From: Myroides injenensis M09-0166
GTDB lineage: Bacteria > Bacteroidota > Bacteroidia > Flavobacteriales > Flavobacteriaceae
NCBI RefSeq assembly: GCF_000246945.1
Contig: NZ_BAEX01000001.1
Span: forward strand, 52,643-116,642
Direction: 5' to 3'
Length of the DNA stretch: 64,000 bases
Position 1 is the stretch's first letter; every line of letters begins with the position of its first letter. Below are positions 1 through 8,681 of this stretch, piece after piece. Under the pieces are notes generated by a model. It saw only the letters and a program-made list of their open reading frames with translations, ran no database searches and had not been told where the DNA came from. The position numbers were made by a program, and so were the translations under genes.

Positions 1-2
1 TA

Positions 3-476
3 ACATTGTTCTTGATAATATATGCTGTAGTTAGTTGTAATACAGATGATAAGGTAGACCCTCCTAATGCTTTTGTAGATTTAGCATTTAGTTTTAGAAT
101 GCAAAATAAATCTGGTGAAGATTTGTTAAATCCTATGAATGAAAACGCTTATAAACATGAGAATATAAGGTTGTTTTATATAATTAATGAAACCCAAAAA
201 ATGAATTTAGGTTTAGAAAGTAATGATAAACTTATAGATTCATACAATGAAGGTGGAAAGGAAATCTATCATATTAATATACGTCAATTACATCAAACAA
301 CTGATATCAATAGAATGGAGGTTTATTTATCTTTATCAAAGAGTGAAGTTGATAAGATAGAAATGGAGGTAATAAGACCAGATAATAATACAATACGAAA
401 AAGTAAAATATGGTATAATGGTGAATTGGTTTGGGATGTGAATGAAAATAATGGTAATCTTACTATTGAAAAATAA
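3..476 (+). CDS. 5'-truncated putative lipoprotein, unknown function
   Basis: The reading frame is already open at the left edge of the window, so the true start probably lies upstream. The first residues visible form a short hydrophobic stretch ending in VVSCNTDD, which looks like the end of a lipoprotein signal peptide with the acylated Cys followed by acidic residues. The mature part, about 140 residues, is polar and rich in Asn, Glu and Lys with no motif I recognise. By analogy with other Bacteroidota lipoproteins it would be anchored in the outer or inner membrane. It ends with TAA at 474-476, about 70 bases before the next gene on the same strand. Function unknown. Confidence 0.6.
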   Translation, partial: TLFLIIYAVVSCNTDDKVDPPNAFVDLAFSFRMQNKSGEDLLNPMNENAYKHENIRLFYIINETQKMNLGLESNDKLIDSYNEGGKEIYHINIRQLHQTTDINRMEVYLSLSKSEVDKIEMEVIRPDNNTIRKSKIWYNGELVWDVNENNGNLTIEK

Positions 477-548
477 TTTAGTGGTTACCTAATTTTTTGT
501 AGTAAATGAAGTTATTTTGTTGGATATACAATGGAACAGTTATAATAA

Positions 549-1493
549 ATGGATGTAAATAGAATTGACAAAGGCCTAAAACAGAGTTTAGATAGTTTTC
601 CCTATCCTCTGGAATTTGATAGAGATGATTTTAGATATCATCCTGAAATCATTAGAGACGATCGTCTTGCTTTTTCTAAGAATAATTTTTAGAAATGTCC
701 TGAAGGTCTGGTAGTAAAGGATTTTTTTATTTCTAGTTCCTATGATGAGTATGATATACGCTTGCATATTTATCAACATATAGAAGCAGTAAGGGAAAAT
801 GTTATTCTATATTTTCATGGTGGTGGATATGTATTTGGTGTTCCTGAACAAGTAGATGATTTAATGTTTAAAATGACAAGAGATTTAAGGGCAACTATAG
901 TCTCAGTTGATTATCGTCTAGCTCCTCAATATCCTTTTCCTATACCAATTTTAGATGGTTTTGATGCATTAAAGTGGATTATGTCAGATGGTGAACAAGA
1001 ATTAGGCATCAGTAGTGAAAGAATAACCTTATTTGGAGGAAGTGCTGGTGCTCATTTAGCTGCGGCAGTAGTGCAGATGACAGTAGATAATAAGATAAAT
1101 AACATAAAGCATCAATTTCTGTTGTATCCAGTTATTACTAATAGAATGGATAGCCCTTCTATGGTTGAATTTTCAGATAGTCCATTATGGAATACTTTTT
1201 ATGCAGATGCTGCGTGGATTCACTTCTATGGAGAAGATTATAAAACAAAATCAGATCGCTATGCTGATTTGTTGAATTTCGATGCTTTTGAGGAATTACC
1301 TCAGACCACAATTGTTGCGTGTGAGCTTGATCCATTAAGGGATGAAGCTATAGCATACACACAAGAATTATATAGGGCAGGTGTCCCTACCGAATTATGG
1401 GTTGTGCCTGGTGCAGTACATGTTTTTGACTTATTTGCTTGTCCGTTAAGTGATAAGTTTTATGACTTTCTGATAGATAGAATGACTACATAA
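549..1493 (+). pseudogene. HSL-family alpha/beta-hydrolase (esterase) interrupted by an in-frame TAG
   Basis: One continuous frame runs from ATG at 549 to TAA at 1491-1493 (314 codons, the usual length of hormone-sensitive-lipase-like esterases) and is broken only by TAG at 690-692, codon 48. Downstream all family hallmarks are present: the oxyanion motif in YFHGGGYVFG, the VDYRLAPQYPFP segment, the nucleophile elbow GGSAGAH (GxSxG), the acid in DPLRDEA and the His in AVHVF. Upstream of the stop the reading (MDVNRIDKGLKQSLDSFPYP) is typical of the N-terminal cap region. An internal TTG at 762 could restart translation, but would remove the cap. A member of this family would hydrolyse short-chain esters in the cytoplasm. 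Likely a recent nonsense pseudogene; a sequencing error cannot be excluded. Confidence 0.75.
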
Positions 1494-1498
1494 ATAAA

Positions 1499-1540
1499 AA
1501 AAACTCCCTTTGTGTGTAAATTCGCAAAGGGAGTTTTATA
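1499..1540. terminator. Bidirectional intrinsic terminator
   Basis: AAACTCCCTTTG and its complement GCAAAGGGAGTTT form a stem of about 11 bp around a short loop (arms about 1501-1512 and 1523-1536), flanked by A-rich and T-rich runs. It lies between the convergent esterase and 599-residue genes and can serve both. Confidence 0.8.
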
Positions 1541-1554
1541 TTTTATTCAGATAC

Positions 1555-3354
1555 TTATTGTAGAAGTAACTTTTTTGATAATTCTGTTTTTATTGATGCT
1601 AATTCTTTTAGAATACAATCTTTACTATTAGAAAAGTAGAGCGTTTCATTAGTGAATAATTCCTCATAATATTTAATACCTGCTAATAAATTTTCTTTTG
1701 TTTTTTGCAGTTTTTTCTGTTTTATGGGGGTATTATCTGTAAGCACTGATTTTAGCTCTTTCTTATAATGGTCAATGTACATTCTCAATTCTTTAATTAA
1801 AAAATTAGGTCTGTCTGTAGTATCAATCACATTATCTCTACCGTAAATATGATTAATCATTTTCTTTAAAGAAACTTCTTTTGTGAAATAAGCGATATTA
1901 GGACCTGGGCAAATTGCTACTCCTTGAGCCTCTCCTTTTATAGGCAGGTTGTGATCTAATAGTGATGCATTTGCTAAACCTATACATAGACAAGCTTTTT
2001 CAGTTATCTTATTATAAGCCTCCTGATATTGCTCTTGTGTTAAATGTTCTTTTTCTAAATTGAGTTCTTCTATTTTTATAGTTTGATATTTTCTAGAAGC
2101 TGTACATATTCCTTCGTCAGAGTGCATTTTATTTAATGCTAAATATTTTCGAGGACAAGAACTTCCTGCTTTATTACTCGTAATACGTTGTGATTTGAAA
2201 AGATCATTTGTTGTTCCTTTAATGCTATTAAATGGTACTCCTAAAGGCGAAATATCACTTAGGTATAAATCTTCTTCTTTTGAATTAGCTAATAATCTAC
2301 GAGTAGCTTCGTCTACAGAAGTGGCTTCAGGTACAAGTAAAAATGGAGATCCCCATCCTACAGAGTCAAGTTTGTAATGATTGATTAAAAAATCGTGTTC
2401 TTCTGACGTTCCTACACCACCTTGAGCGGTAATTTTTAACTCTAAAGGCGAAGAAGGTATGTGTTTTCCTTTGAGCTCAAGAGCTTTACAAAGAATGCCG
2501 TGTGTAGAATCAATTAACTCTTCGCGACGTTGTCTGAATTCATCAAGAATTACCCCCATCAGGAAACCATCGGTTGCAAATGCATGACCACCACAGTTAA
2601 GACCTGATTCAATGCGATACTCAGATACCCAAAGACCCTTCTTTGCTAAGAAATTGCCTTGAATTAATGCAGATCTAAAATCACTAACTTTTAATATAAT
2701 CTTTTTATCTAATTGATTTGTTGAGGTAGGATAAAAAGCTTCAAATTCTTCGAAGTAACTAAATAATCTTGGATTCATACCAGCAGACAATACTACTGAC
2801 GAATTCAAATTACTTAGTGCAAAACCTCGTAGAGCTGCATGTGCATCATTATATTTGGCTGGTAGAGCTTCGTTCTTGTCAAAATTTTCACGATCGACCT
2901 TTGTCATTATATTAACGTCGATCTCTCCTGGATTAAGATAGTTTTCAACTATTGATTTTAGATTGTCAAAAGACAACTTCTCGTCGATATGTTTTTGCAT
3001 ATTTTGTCTTACCTCCGAAAGGTTGGGTAACATATCAATATACTCTTCAATTTCCTTTTTGCTAGTTAGAATACTTCTTTTTAGGTTTTCAAATTTGTTT
3101 TTGACAATTGTATCTAATGTGTTTAGATAAGCTGTAATACGCTTTGCTCTAAAATCCTCAATCTTCTTAGAGATTTCTTGATAAGGCAATTCAAATTTCT
3201 CGCAGTAAAAACGATTCATGCGTTCTATTAATTCATCGTCCATTACAGATATAGTAGAAGATAAACCATATTGCGCAACTCTTACAGGACTATCAATCGT
3301 ATAGGCTAGTCCCATTACTGGAATATGAAATGAATGGATTGGTTTAAATTTCAT
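1555..3354 (-). CDS. Divergent nitronate-monooxygenase/FabK-like protein, 599 aa
   Basis: A cytoplasmic-looking protein with no signal peptide or membrane segment. Three places resemble the FMN-dependent nitronate monooxygenase/enoyl reductase (TIM barrel) family: an N-terminal IPVMGLAYTIDSPVRVAQYG (residues 11-30), a central NCGGHAF (253-259) like the GGH that carries the catalytic His, and ITAQGGVGTSEEH (308-320) followed by SVGWGSPFLL (331-340), which match the phosphate-binding GGIGT and the G-x-RF segments. Residues about 60-170 form a helical insertion absent from standard family members of about 320-360 residues, and there is a Cys-containing C-terminal region (SSCPRKY, ICTAS, ICPGP). 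It appears monocistronic. Enzyme type is an inference from these motifs; substrate unknown. Confidence 0.5.
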   Translation of the reverse strand: MKFKPIHSFHIPVMGLAYTIDSPVRVAQYGLSSTISVMDDELIERMNRFYCEKFELPYQEISKKIEDFRAKRITAYLNTLDTIVKNKFENLKRSILTSKKEIEEYIDMLPNLSEVRQNMQKHIDEKLSFDNLKSIVENYLNPGEIDVNIMTKVDRENFDKNEALPAKYNDAHAALRGFALSNLNSSVVLSAGMNPRLFSYFEEFEAFYPTSTNQLDKKIILKVSDFRSALIQGNFLAKKGLWVSEYRIESGLNCGGHAFATDGFLMGVILDEFRQRREELIDSTHGILCKALELKGKHIPSSPLELKITAQGGVGTSEEHDFLINHYKLDSVGWGSPFLLVPEATSVDEATRRLLANSKEEDLYLSDISPLGVPFNSIKGTTNDLFKSQRITSNKAGSSCPRKYLALNKMHSDEGICTASRKYQTIKIEELNLEKEHLTQEQYQEAYNKITEKACLCIGLANASLLDHNLPIKGEAQGVAICPGPNIAYFTKEVSLKKMINHIYGRDNVIDTTDRPNFLIKELRMYIDHYKKELKSVLTDNTPIKQKKLQKTKENLLAGIKYYEELFTNETLYFSNSKDCILKELASIKTELSKKLLLQ

Positions 3355-3941
3355 GTAATATTTATTAAAAAATGTAAGGTAGGAAAAGTCAACTTATTTC
3401 GTTAAGTATTCTGTGATAATTATCATATTAACAATTATTTAATGTGTTAATTTACTTTTTTATAAGAAAGAGCTTATTATGGGTAACTTGTTATTAAAAG
3501 TGTTTTTAAAGTATATATCTAGCCGGGCAAAAGTTTATTGATATTAGTATATTTGATGAGTGTTTGATAGATACTTTTGGTGAATATTTGTTTAGATTAT
3601 TTGTTTCTAATTAAGTTTTATATCAACGGTGAAATGCTTTAAATATTAGAAGCGTAGACTATATAAATATAGATACTACTTTTATAATAATTCTACATTA
3701 CATGTGATGATGACTGGGAATATTGATGTGGATTATTTTATTTACTATACTTTTATCTTAACATACTTTTGGAGTAGAAGGTATAATATGATAATTTATG
3801 TTGAATAGGATTGTATACAAAGGATAGCATTATGGAAATCGGATATTTAGAATCGGATATAAAAGGCTATGAATTGTTAACCTAAATCGCAATAAGAGGG
3901 GGAAGTTTTATATATAAGTAATTTTTTAATTTTGTAAGTAA
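3355..3941. other. 587-bp noncoding region
   Basis: No open frame of note on either strand. It is very AT-rich and separates the divergent 599-residue gene (minus) from the HAD gene (plus), so it should hold both promoters. A direct repeat AATCGGATAT occurs at 3837-3846 and 3851-3860, 14 bp apart, about 80-105 bp before the HAD start, and could be a regulator site. Confidence 0.5.
3927..3934 (+). promoter_or_regulatory. Candidate Bacteroidota -7 box for the HAD gene
   Basis: TAATTTTG fits the TAnnTTTG -7 consensus. It ends only 7 bases before the ATG at 3942, so the transcript would have almost no leader. No convincing -33 element is seen. Confidence 0.45.
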
Positions 3942-4391
3942 ATGAAAATATCTTTTGATTTAGATGATACTCTGATTTCTAATAGTAGATTTCCATTAGA
4001 AAAAGAGACGTTAATGACTCGAATCTTTGGCGTAGAAAGACTGCGGTTAGGAACTCTTGAATTGCTTAAAACTTTAAGAGATAGAGGATATGAGGTTTGC
4101 GTCTATACGACTTCATATCGGAGCAAGACTAAGATAAAACGTATGTTTTGGGCTTATGGGTTTTCTGTGGGGACTGTAGTTAATCAACAGTTACACGAGA
4201 GTAGATTAGGTAGTAAAGCTAAGAGAATCTCTAAGTATCCACCAGAGTTTGGAATTGATATTCATATCGACGACTCTTTAGGAGTACAACGAGAAGGAAA
4301 GCAGTATGGATTTAATACTATCATTGTGTCTATAGAAGATACGGATTGGGTAAATACGGTTTTAGAGACAATAGATAGTATGAATAAATAA
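3942..4391 (+). CDS. HAD-superfamily hydrolase-like protein, 149 aa
   Basis: The N-terminus MKISFDLDDTLIS is HAD motif I, with the nucleophilic Asp and general acid Asp (D6 and D8). A Thr/Ser-containing VCVYTTSYRS near residues 52-61 fits motif II, and a Lys-rich segment follows. IDIHIDDSLGVQREG near residues 105-119 fits the motif III/IV acidic pair (HIDDS) that binds magnesium. The protein is short for the superfamily and has little room for a cap domain, like small 5'-nucleotidase- or phosphatase-like members. Cytoplasmic, apparently monocistronic, followed by a terminator. Substrate unknown. Confidence 0.7.
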   Translation: MKISFDLDDTLISNSRFPLEKETLMTRIFGVERLRLGTLELLKTLRDRGYEVCVYTTSYRSKTKIKRMFWAYGFSVGTVVNQQLHESRLGSKAKRISKYPPEFGIDIHIDDSLGVQREGKQYGFNTIIVSIEDTDWVNTVLETIDSMNK

Positions 4392-4447
4392 AAAGAAACT
4401 ACCTTGATATTTGTGATAGATGTATATCAAAAATTACTATTAACAAA

Positions 4448-4475
4448 AAAAAGCATTCAATTAAGAATGCTTTTT
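4448..4475 (+). terminator. Intrinsic terminator after the HAD gene
   Basis: An 11-bp perfect stem, AAAAAGCATTC (4448-4458) with GAATGCTTTTT (4465-4475), around a 6-base loop, ending in a T run. It abuts the left att repeat, so it belongs to the chromosomal flank (or originally to the tRNA transcript reading leftwards). Confidence 0.8.
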
Positions 4476-4518
4476 GTGGTCCCACCTGGGCTCGAACCAG
4501 GGACTTACTGATTATGAG
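4476..4518 (+). repeat. attL: 43-bp duplicate of the tRNA 3' half
   Basis: Identical to 15140-15182 and covers the tRNA sequence from the anticodon loop through the T arm to the 3' end; identity stops exactly at the anticodon-loop/stem boundary (GATTATGAG, then CC here versus TC in the tRNA). This fragment is the original 3' end displaced by insertion. Confidence 0.93.
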
Positions 4519-4633
4519 CCGGAGAAATGAATGTTGTATTTAATTGCATTTTATTTCAAATCGACTGATTTTTAGCTAGTTGCAAGATTTTTAAAATATT
4601 TTTGTTTCATCTATTTGCACGATAAGTACCGAT

Positions 4634-4654
4634 TTGTTGTACGTATGTTGTACT
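4634..4654 (+). promoter_or_regulatory. Candidate left arm-type integrase sites
   Basis: Two direct copies, TTGTTGTACG (4634-4643) and ATGTTGTACT (4645-4654), have an 11-bp pitch, one helical turn. The same pair with the same pitch occurs at 15048-15068 inside the right end. Paired short repeats near both ends of an element are typical arm-type binding sites of tyrosine integrases. Confidence 0.6.
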
Positions 4655-4669
4655 TTAAAATTATTTATG

Positions 4670-5896
4670 ATGAAAACGAGTTTAAAAATTGTATTAAAAA
4701 AGACAAAATTAAGTGATGGAACTTACCCAATTAATCTTAGAGTTACTATTAATAGGAGGTCTAAATTCTATAAAACACCTTACAGTACTGCACCTAAATT
4801 TTGGAATGCAAAAGTGGGGGAGTTTACCTCTAAGTTCCCGAATTTTTTACAGGCCAATAGAATATTAAGTACGCTCAAACAAGATGCGTCAAAAGTATTG
4901 GACTTGATGATTGAACAAGAAAAAGAGTTTACACTTGAAGTATTTGATTCTCTACTTCGACCAGAGAAGGTTGAGATTGTAAAATTTGTTGCTTTTTTTC
5001 AAAAAAGGATTGAGCAATTCAAAGAAGCAGGTCAAGTTAGTTCAGCAAGTTCATATAATGATTCATTAAAGGCTTTAAAACGTTTTAAGCCTGGGGTGAT
5101 CAAATATGAGTTTACACAAATTGATTATTCTTTTTTAGTAGCCTTTGAAGCAGACTTAAGATCAAGAGGCTGTACAAATGGAGGAATAGGTATATATATG
5201 CGTAATATACGTGCTATTTATAATTCTGCTATTAAATCAAAAATAGCATCTTTGGAGAATTATCCATTTAGAGACTATGTGATTTCTAAGTTGAAATCTA
5301 CCAAGATAAAAAAAGCACTGACAAAAGAAGAGTTACAGCTGCTACTTGATTATGACTTTTCAGAAAATACTGAAGGAGCTAAGGTGTTGTATACTTATTT
5401 ATTTAGTTTCTTTTGTCGAGGAATGAACTTTACTGATATCGCTGAATTAAAATGGGATGATATAAACTCTAATCGTTTTAGTTATATCCGAAATAAAACA
5501 GGCGTGGCTATTAATGTAAAGATACCAGAGAATAAAGACTTGGATACTATCTTAAACTATTTCAGAATCTATAGGCCATTTGATACAGATTACATCTTTT
5601 CAATCTTGGATAAAGATTTAAGCTTATATACTAAAGAAGAACTAAGAGCACGAAAAAGTAGTGTTAGGGATTATTATAATAAGCAATTAAATATCATTGC
5701 AAAGGAATGCGGGATTAAAACAAAGATTACCTTTTATACAGCTCGTCATACTTTCGCTACTCTATCATTAAAAAAAGGGGTGAACTTATATATGCTTAAA
5801 CAGGCTTTTGGACACCAATCTATTAAAACTACTGAAGCTTATGTAGAGGATTTTAATAGAGATGAGCTTGATCAGGCATTTGAGAATTTATTTTAA
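4670..5896 (+). CDS. int: Tyrosine recombinase/integrase of the element
   Basis: Protein of 408 residues with the Bacteroidota layout: N-terminal arm-binding domain (LPINLRVTI-like, residues 1-90), SAM-like core-binding domain (about 95-210) and C-terminal catalytic domain. Catalytic residues visible: Arg250 in FFCRGMNF, Arg359 in FYTARHTFAT, His in FGHQSIKTTEAY, and nucleophile Tyr391. The usual His of box II (HxxR) is Tyr here (YTAR). I chose the ATG at 4670 rather than the TTG at 4634 because the latter lies inside the arm-site repeat and would add a Cys-rich stretch unlike the family. It should catalyse insertion into and excision from the tRNA gene, acting on the 43-bp core repeats, aided by the HTH protein at 13752-14039. 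Confidence 0.93.
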   Translation: MKTSLKIVLKKTKLSDGTYPINLRVTINRRSKFYKTPYSTAPKFWNAKVGEFTSKFPNFLQANRILSTLKQDASKVLDLMIEQEKEFTLEVFDSLLRPEKVEIVKFVAFFQKRIEQFKEAGQVSSASSYNDSLKALKRFKPGVIKYEFTQIDYSFLVAFEADLRSRGCTNGGIGIYMRNIRAIYNSAIKSKIASLENYPFRDYVISKLKSTKIKKALTKEELQLLLDYDFSENTEGAKVLYTYLFSFFCRGMNFTDIAELKWDDINSNRFSYIRNKTGVAINVKIPENKDLDTILNYFRIYRPFDTDYIFSILDKDLSLYTKEELRARKSSVRDYYNKQLNIIAKECGIKTKITFYTARHTFATLSLKKGVNLYMLKQAFGHQSIKTTEAYVEDFNRDELDQAFENLF

Positions 5897-5971
5897 CTAT
5901 GTTTGTAGAACTCTATTTTAAAGCGTAAATTATTTAAAATCAGTTTTTTATTTAATCAAAAATAAAAGTAT

Positions 5972-7087
5972 ATGGATTATAATTTAGAGAAAGCGGTAGA
6001 TTATCATTATGGTGTTTTTCCTCCCAATAGTATTAATTATGACCTTTTTATTCATGAATTGGTAAGAACTACTGATGTATTGGCCCGCTTTGATCAGATG
6101 TTAAAGGACTTACATAAGGCAGAAAATTTATTAGCTCTTTTAAGAAATCAGGAGGCGGTAATATCTTCTAGAATGGAAGGGATAATTAGCACAATGGATG
6201 AGATACTTCAATATGAGGCTGATCATGAAGGTGAGGATATCACTACTGCTAAAACCGATGTAATAGAAACTATCTTATACCAACGTGCTTTGAAAAATGC
6301 TCAAAGTGCACTTGAAAGTGGCTATGATTTTTCATTAAGCTTTCTTAAGCAAATGCATCAACAGTTGTTATATTTAGGTAGAGGAGCAAATAAATCTCCT
6401 GGTGAATTTAAGAAAGAACAAAATTATTTGGCAGATAGGTTAAAAAGAGAAATTTAGTTTATTCCTATTAGGCCTGAAAATCTAGTTGATGGATTAGAGC
6501 AGCTTTTTAAGTTTCTAGAAAATAGTGATTTTCCTCCGTTAATTAAAACTGCTATTATGCATTTGGAGTTTGAAGCATTGCATCCTTTTAAAGATGGAAA
6601 TGGAAGAATTGGAAGAATGTTAATTACGCTGAACTTATGGAGAGAAAAAATTCTTTCAGAACCTCATTTTTATATTAGTGGATATTTTGAAGAAAATATA
6701 GATGAATATATAGAACAAATGCGTAATGTTTCCAAAACAAAGGATTGGAATGAATGGATTCTTTTTTTCTTAAAAGCAGTAGAAAATCAAGCGATTAAAA
6801 ATTTAGAAATAGCTGAGAGTATAAAGAGTTTGTACGAAACTACAAAAACTGAATTCTCTGAGTTACTATCTTCAAAATGGAATATAGAGATACTTGATTT
6901 TATATTTACTTATCCAGTATTTAGAAATAATAAATTTGTTAGTACAACAAAGATCCCGTATGCAACAGCAGTACTAATGATTAAAAAATTAGTTGATAAT
7001 GGCTATTTAATTTTAAGAGAAGAATCATCAGGACGTAGAGCTGCAATGTATTCTTTTGAGCCTTTAATGAAATTAGTTAGGGTGTAA
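5972..7087 (+). pseudogene. Fic-domain protein interrupted by an in-frame TAG
   Basis: A single frame runs from ATG 5972 to TAA 7085-7087 (371 codons) with one TAG at 6455-6457, codon 162. The N-terminal part has the Fic_N region and an inhibitory helix SSRMEGIIS fitting (S/T)xxxE(G/N), placed N-terminal to the core (class II). The core motif HPFKDGNGRIGR (from about residue 204) is complete, and the C-terminal third looks like a winged helix. Fic proteins of this type transfer AMP from ATP to target proteins. The stop separates the inhibitory helix from the active site, so the intact product would not be made; the 6557-7087 part alone could encode an uninhibited core if translated from the ATG at 6557. 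Cargo of the mobile element. Confidence 0.8.
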
Positions 7088-7443
7088 GCTTTTAGAGTTA
7101 TCTAAGAGCTTATTAAGTATTAAAATGTAAGTATCAGTTATTATGCATATAAATACACTATTCATACAAAAAGCATATTGGATTATAATAAGCCTTAATG
7201 CTATTTTTCTCAATTAAGACTGAATCCTTATTTTTATATTAACGTAAAGCTATATTGAACTCCATATTTTTCCTAATCATAAAATTAATAATCATAGTTT
7301 AAGTGGCGTTTATTTTTATCAAACTGAATCACGTATTTTTTTTTTATGGGAAAAATATGTATCTTTGCAGTGTTCATTCTACCATAATAGGAGAAAAGAA
7401 TTTCGAAATCCGATATACCCAGATGTATACCGGATTTTGCGGT
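7088..7443. other. 356-bp noncoding stretch with a possible small RNA
   Basis: No gene-like frame. The left 270 bp are AT-rich with nothing I can name. The right part holds a TATCTTTG -7-type box (7360-7367) and a hairpin ending in a T run (7406-7438), described separately. Confidence 0.5.
7371..7440 (+). ncRNA. Candidate small RNA, promoter box to terminator
   Basis: TATCTTTG at 7360-7367 is a textbook Bacteroidota -7 box. About 40-70 bases further, AAATCCG (7406-7412) and CGGATTT (7431-7437) with inner TATAC/GTATA close a hairpin followed by TTTT. There is no plausible frame between them. A transcript of about 65-70 nt, convergent to the minus-strand gene that ends at 7444, is possible. 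The hairpin may instead simply separate the two strands; no -33 element is evident. Confidence 0.3.
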
Positions 7444-7977
7444 TTAATAGACTTCTTGTAATCTTTTCTTCCATTTCTTTCTCATACTTTTTCTAGCCCA
7501 TTCTTCATTTAAATAATAAGCAGAAAGTAAATAATAATCTTGTTTTGAACGCTGTGGCTCTAATACTATCACATAGTTTTCTTCAGCATCGAAAATATAA
7601 GTATGTATTACATTTTTGCCGCCTTTTCTTTCTTCACATGAAAAAACATGAAGGTTTTCTTTTATTTCTTGGATATGGTGCCAAATCCAATGTAATCTTT
7701 TTGAGCGATCATTGTCAAAAATATTTCGTGCTTTTATTTTTACTCCGTTTTCATCAGTAACCTCCTTAGATTTTTTTGTCAGATGAGAAAATAATGTTTC
7801 CATATCAATCTCTCCTTCTTTCTTTAGAGGACGAATAATTTTTGTTCTGAATTGAAATCTTTCATTATTAGCAATATCTCTATCAAAAATCCCACGCAAT
7901 GAATTTGTGCGTTGTGCTTCAGTAAAATGCGATAGTTCTAAATGGGTATTGTATATTTTTAATAAATTAAGCGCCAT
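7444..7977 (-). CDS. Unknown protein, possible PBECR-like nuclease toxin, 177 aa
   Basis: Cytoplasmic, basic at the C-terminus (WARKSMRKKWKKR). Residues about 95-170 follow the pattern of phage-type Barnase/EndoU/colicin/RelE-like (PBECR) nuclease domains: RLHWIWHHIQEIKENLHVF, then a strand with HTYIF, a YVIVLEP strand and YYLLSAYYL. That resemblance is by eye and weak. The start codon lies 11 bases inside the end of the DUF3800 gene, so the two are co-transcribed and probably translationally coupled. Overlapping small-gene pairs on mobile elements are often toxin-antitoxin or defence modules, but no function is established here. Confidence 0.5.
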   Translation of the reverse strand: MALNLLKIYNTHLELSHFTEAQRTNSLRGIFDRDIANNERFQFRTKIIRPLKKEGEIDMETLFSHLTKKSKEVTDENGVKIKARNIFDNDRSKRLHWIWHHIQEIKENLHVFSCEERKGGKNVIHTYIFDAEENYVIVLEPQRSKQDYYLLSAYYLNEEWARKSMRKKWKKRLQEVY

Positions 7978-8659
7978 GGTCTAAATCAATGTAAAATAGA
8001 TTAAACTTATTCTCATTTTTTGGAGTACGTTGTGTTAGTGGTCTATCACAATATTTTTCTATCTTTTCAATAATATTATTTTTAGCAGTTACTTTATTTA
8101 AGCCTCTTAGTTTATAGTTTAGTGCACCAATCAAAACATCGGCTAGCTGCATTAACTCACTTTCATAAGACTTTATTACTTGTAAGTTTCTTATGTTAGA
8201 ATAGTCTCGTTGTAGATATGCTTTAAGGCTCTTCGCTTTTAGATATGAATAAGTGTCCTTTATATCCATGTAGATATTATATGTATGCTCTGGATGAATT
8301 TTTTTATTCAACAACTGATAATACATTTTATCATAGAAATCAGCATGCGATTGATTAAAGGCTTTGTGGTTCATGTGCCTTTTATCTACAATAATTGCTC
8401 TAAATTCTAAAGAACTATTGCTAAAGAAATAGTCGATTAGTTCATTATAAAAAGGATATTGTGATTTTGATAAAGCACTCCATTTTAACTCTCCCTTTAA
8501 AAAATGTTTTAGTTTTAACTCTCGTATATTTTCATTGTGCATTTTTAGATTGTGATAAGGGGTACTTACATAGCCAATAATCATATATGGATGTTGATCA
8601 TTCTCTAGATGAGTACTCTCATCACAATAGAAGTTGAAGGTTTTTTTTATATGTTGCAT
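7967..8659 (-). CDS. DUF3800-family protein, 230 aa
   Basis: The frame extends upstream to 8806, but the stretch before residue MQHIKK is Leu/Ile/Cys-rich noise, so I place the start at 8657-8659. FNFYCDESTH at the N-terminus and SELMQLADVLIGALNYK near residue 170 are the signature ends of DUF3800, a predicted RNase-H-like fold with conserved acidic residues (D and E of CDES, D of LAD, D of IYMDIKD). DUF3800 genes are frequent on mobile elements and in defence islands; their activity is not settled. It is the first gene of a two-gene operon with the 177-residue protein, overlapping it by 11 bases. Confidence 0.8.
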   Translation of the reverse strand: MQHIKKTFNFYCDESTHLENDQHPYMIIGYVSTPYHNLKMHNENIRELKLKHFLKGELKWSALSKSQYPFYNELIDYFFSNSSLEFRAIIVDKRHMNHKAFNQSHADFYDKMYYQLLNKKIHPEHTYNIYMDIKDTYSYLKAKSLKAYLQRDYSNIRNLQVIKSYESELMQLADVLIGALNYKLRGLNKVTAKNNIIEKIEKYCDRPLTQRTPKNENKFNLFYIDLDHGA

Positions 8660-8681
8660 TATGAGATACTTAATTGTTCTT

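Noticed and set aside
588-779. 63-codon minus-strand frame
   Set aside because: Antisense to the 5' part of the interrupted esterase, which has clear family sequence.
549-7087. Genome-wide reassignment of TAG as a sense codon, suggested by two amber-interrupted genes
   Set aside because: Several intact genes in the window end in TAG with normal spacing to the next gene, and no suppressor tRNA is seen here.
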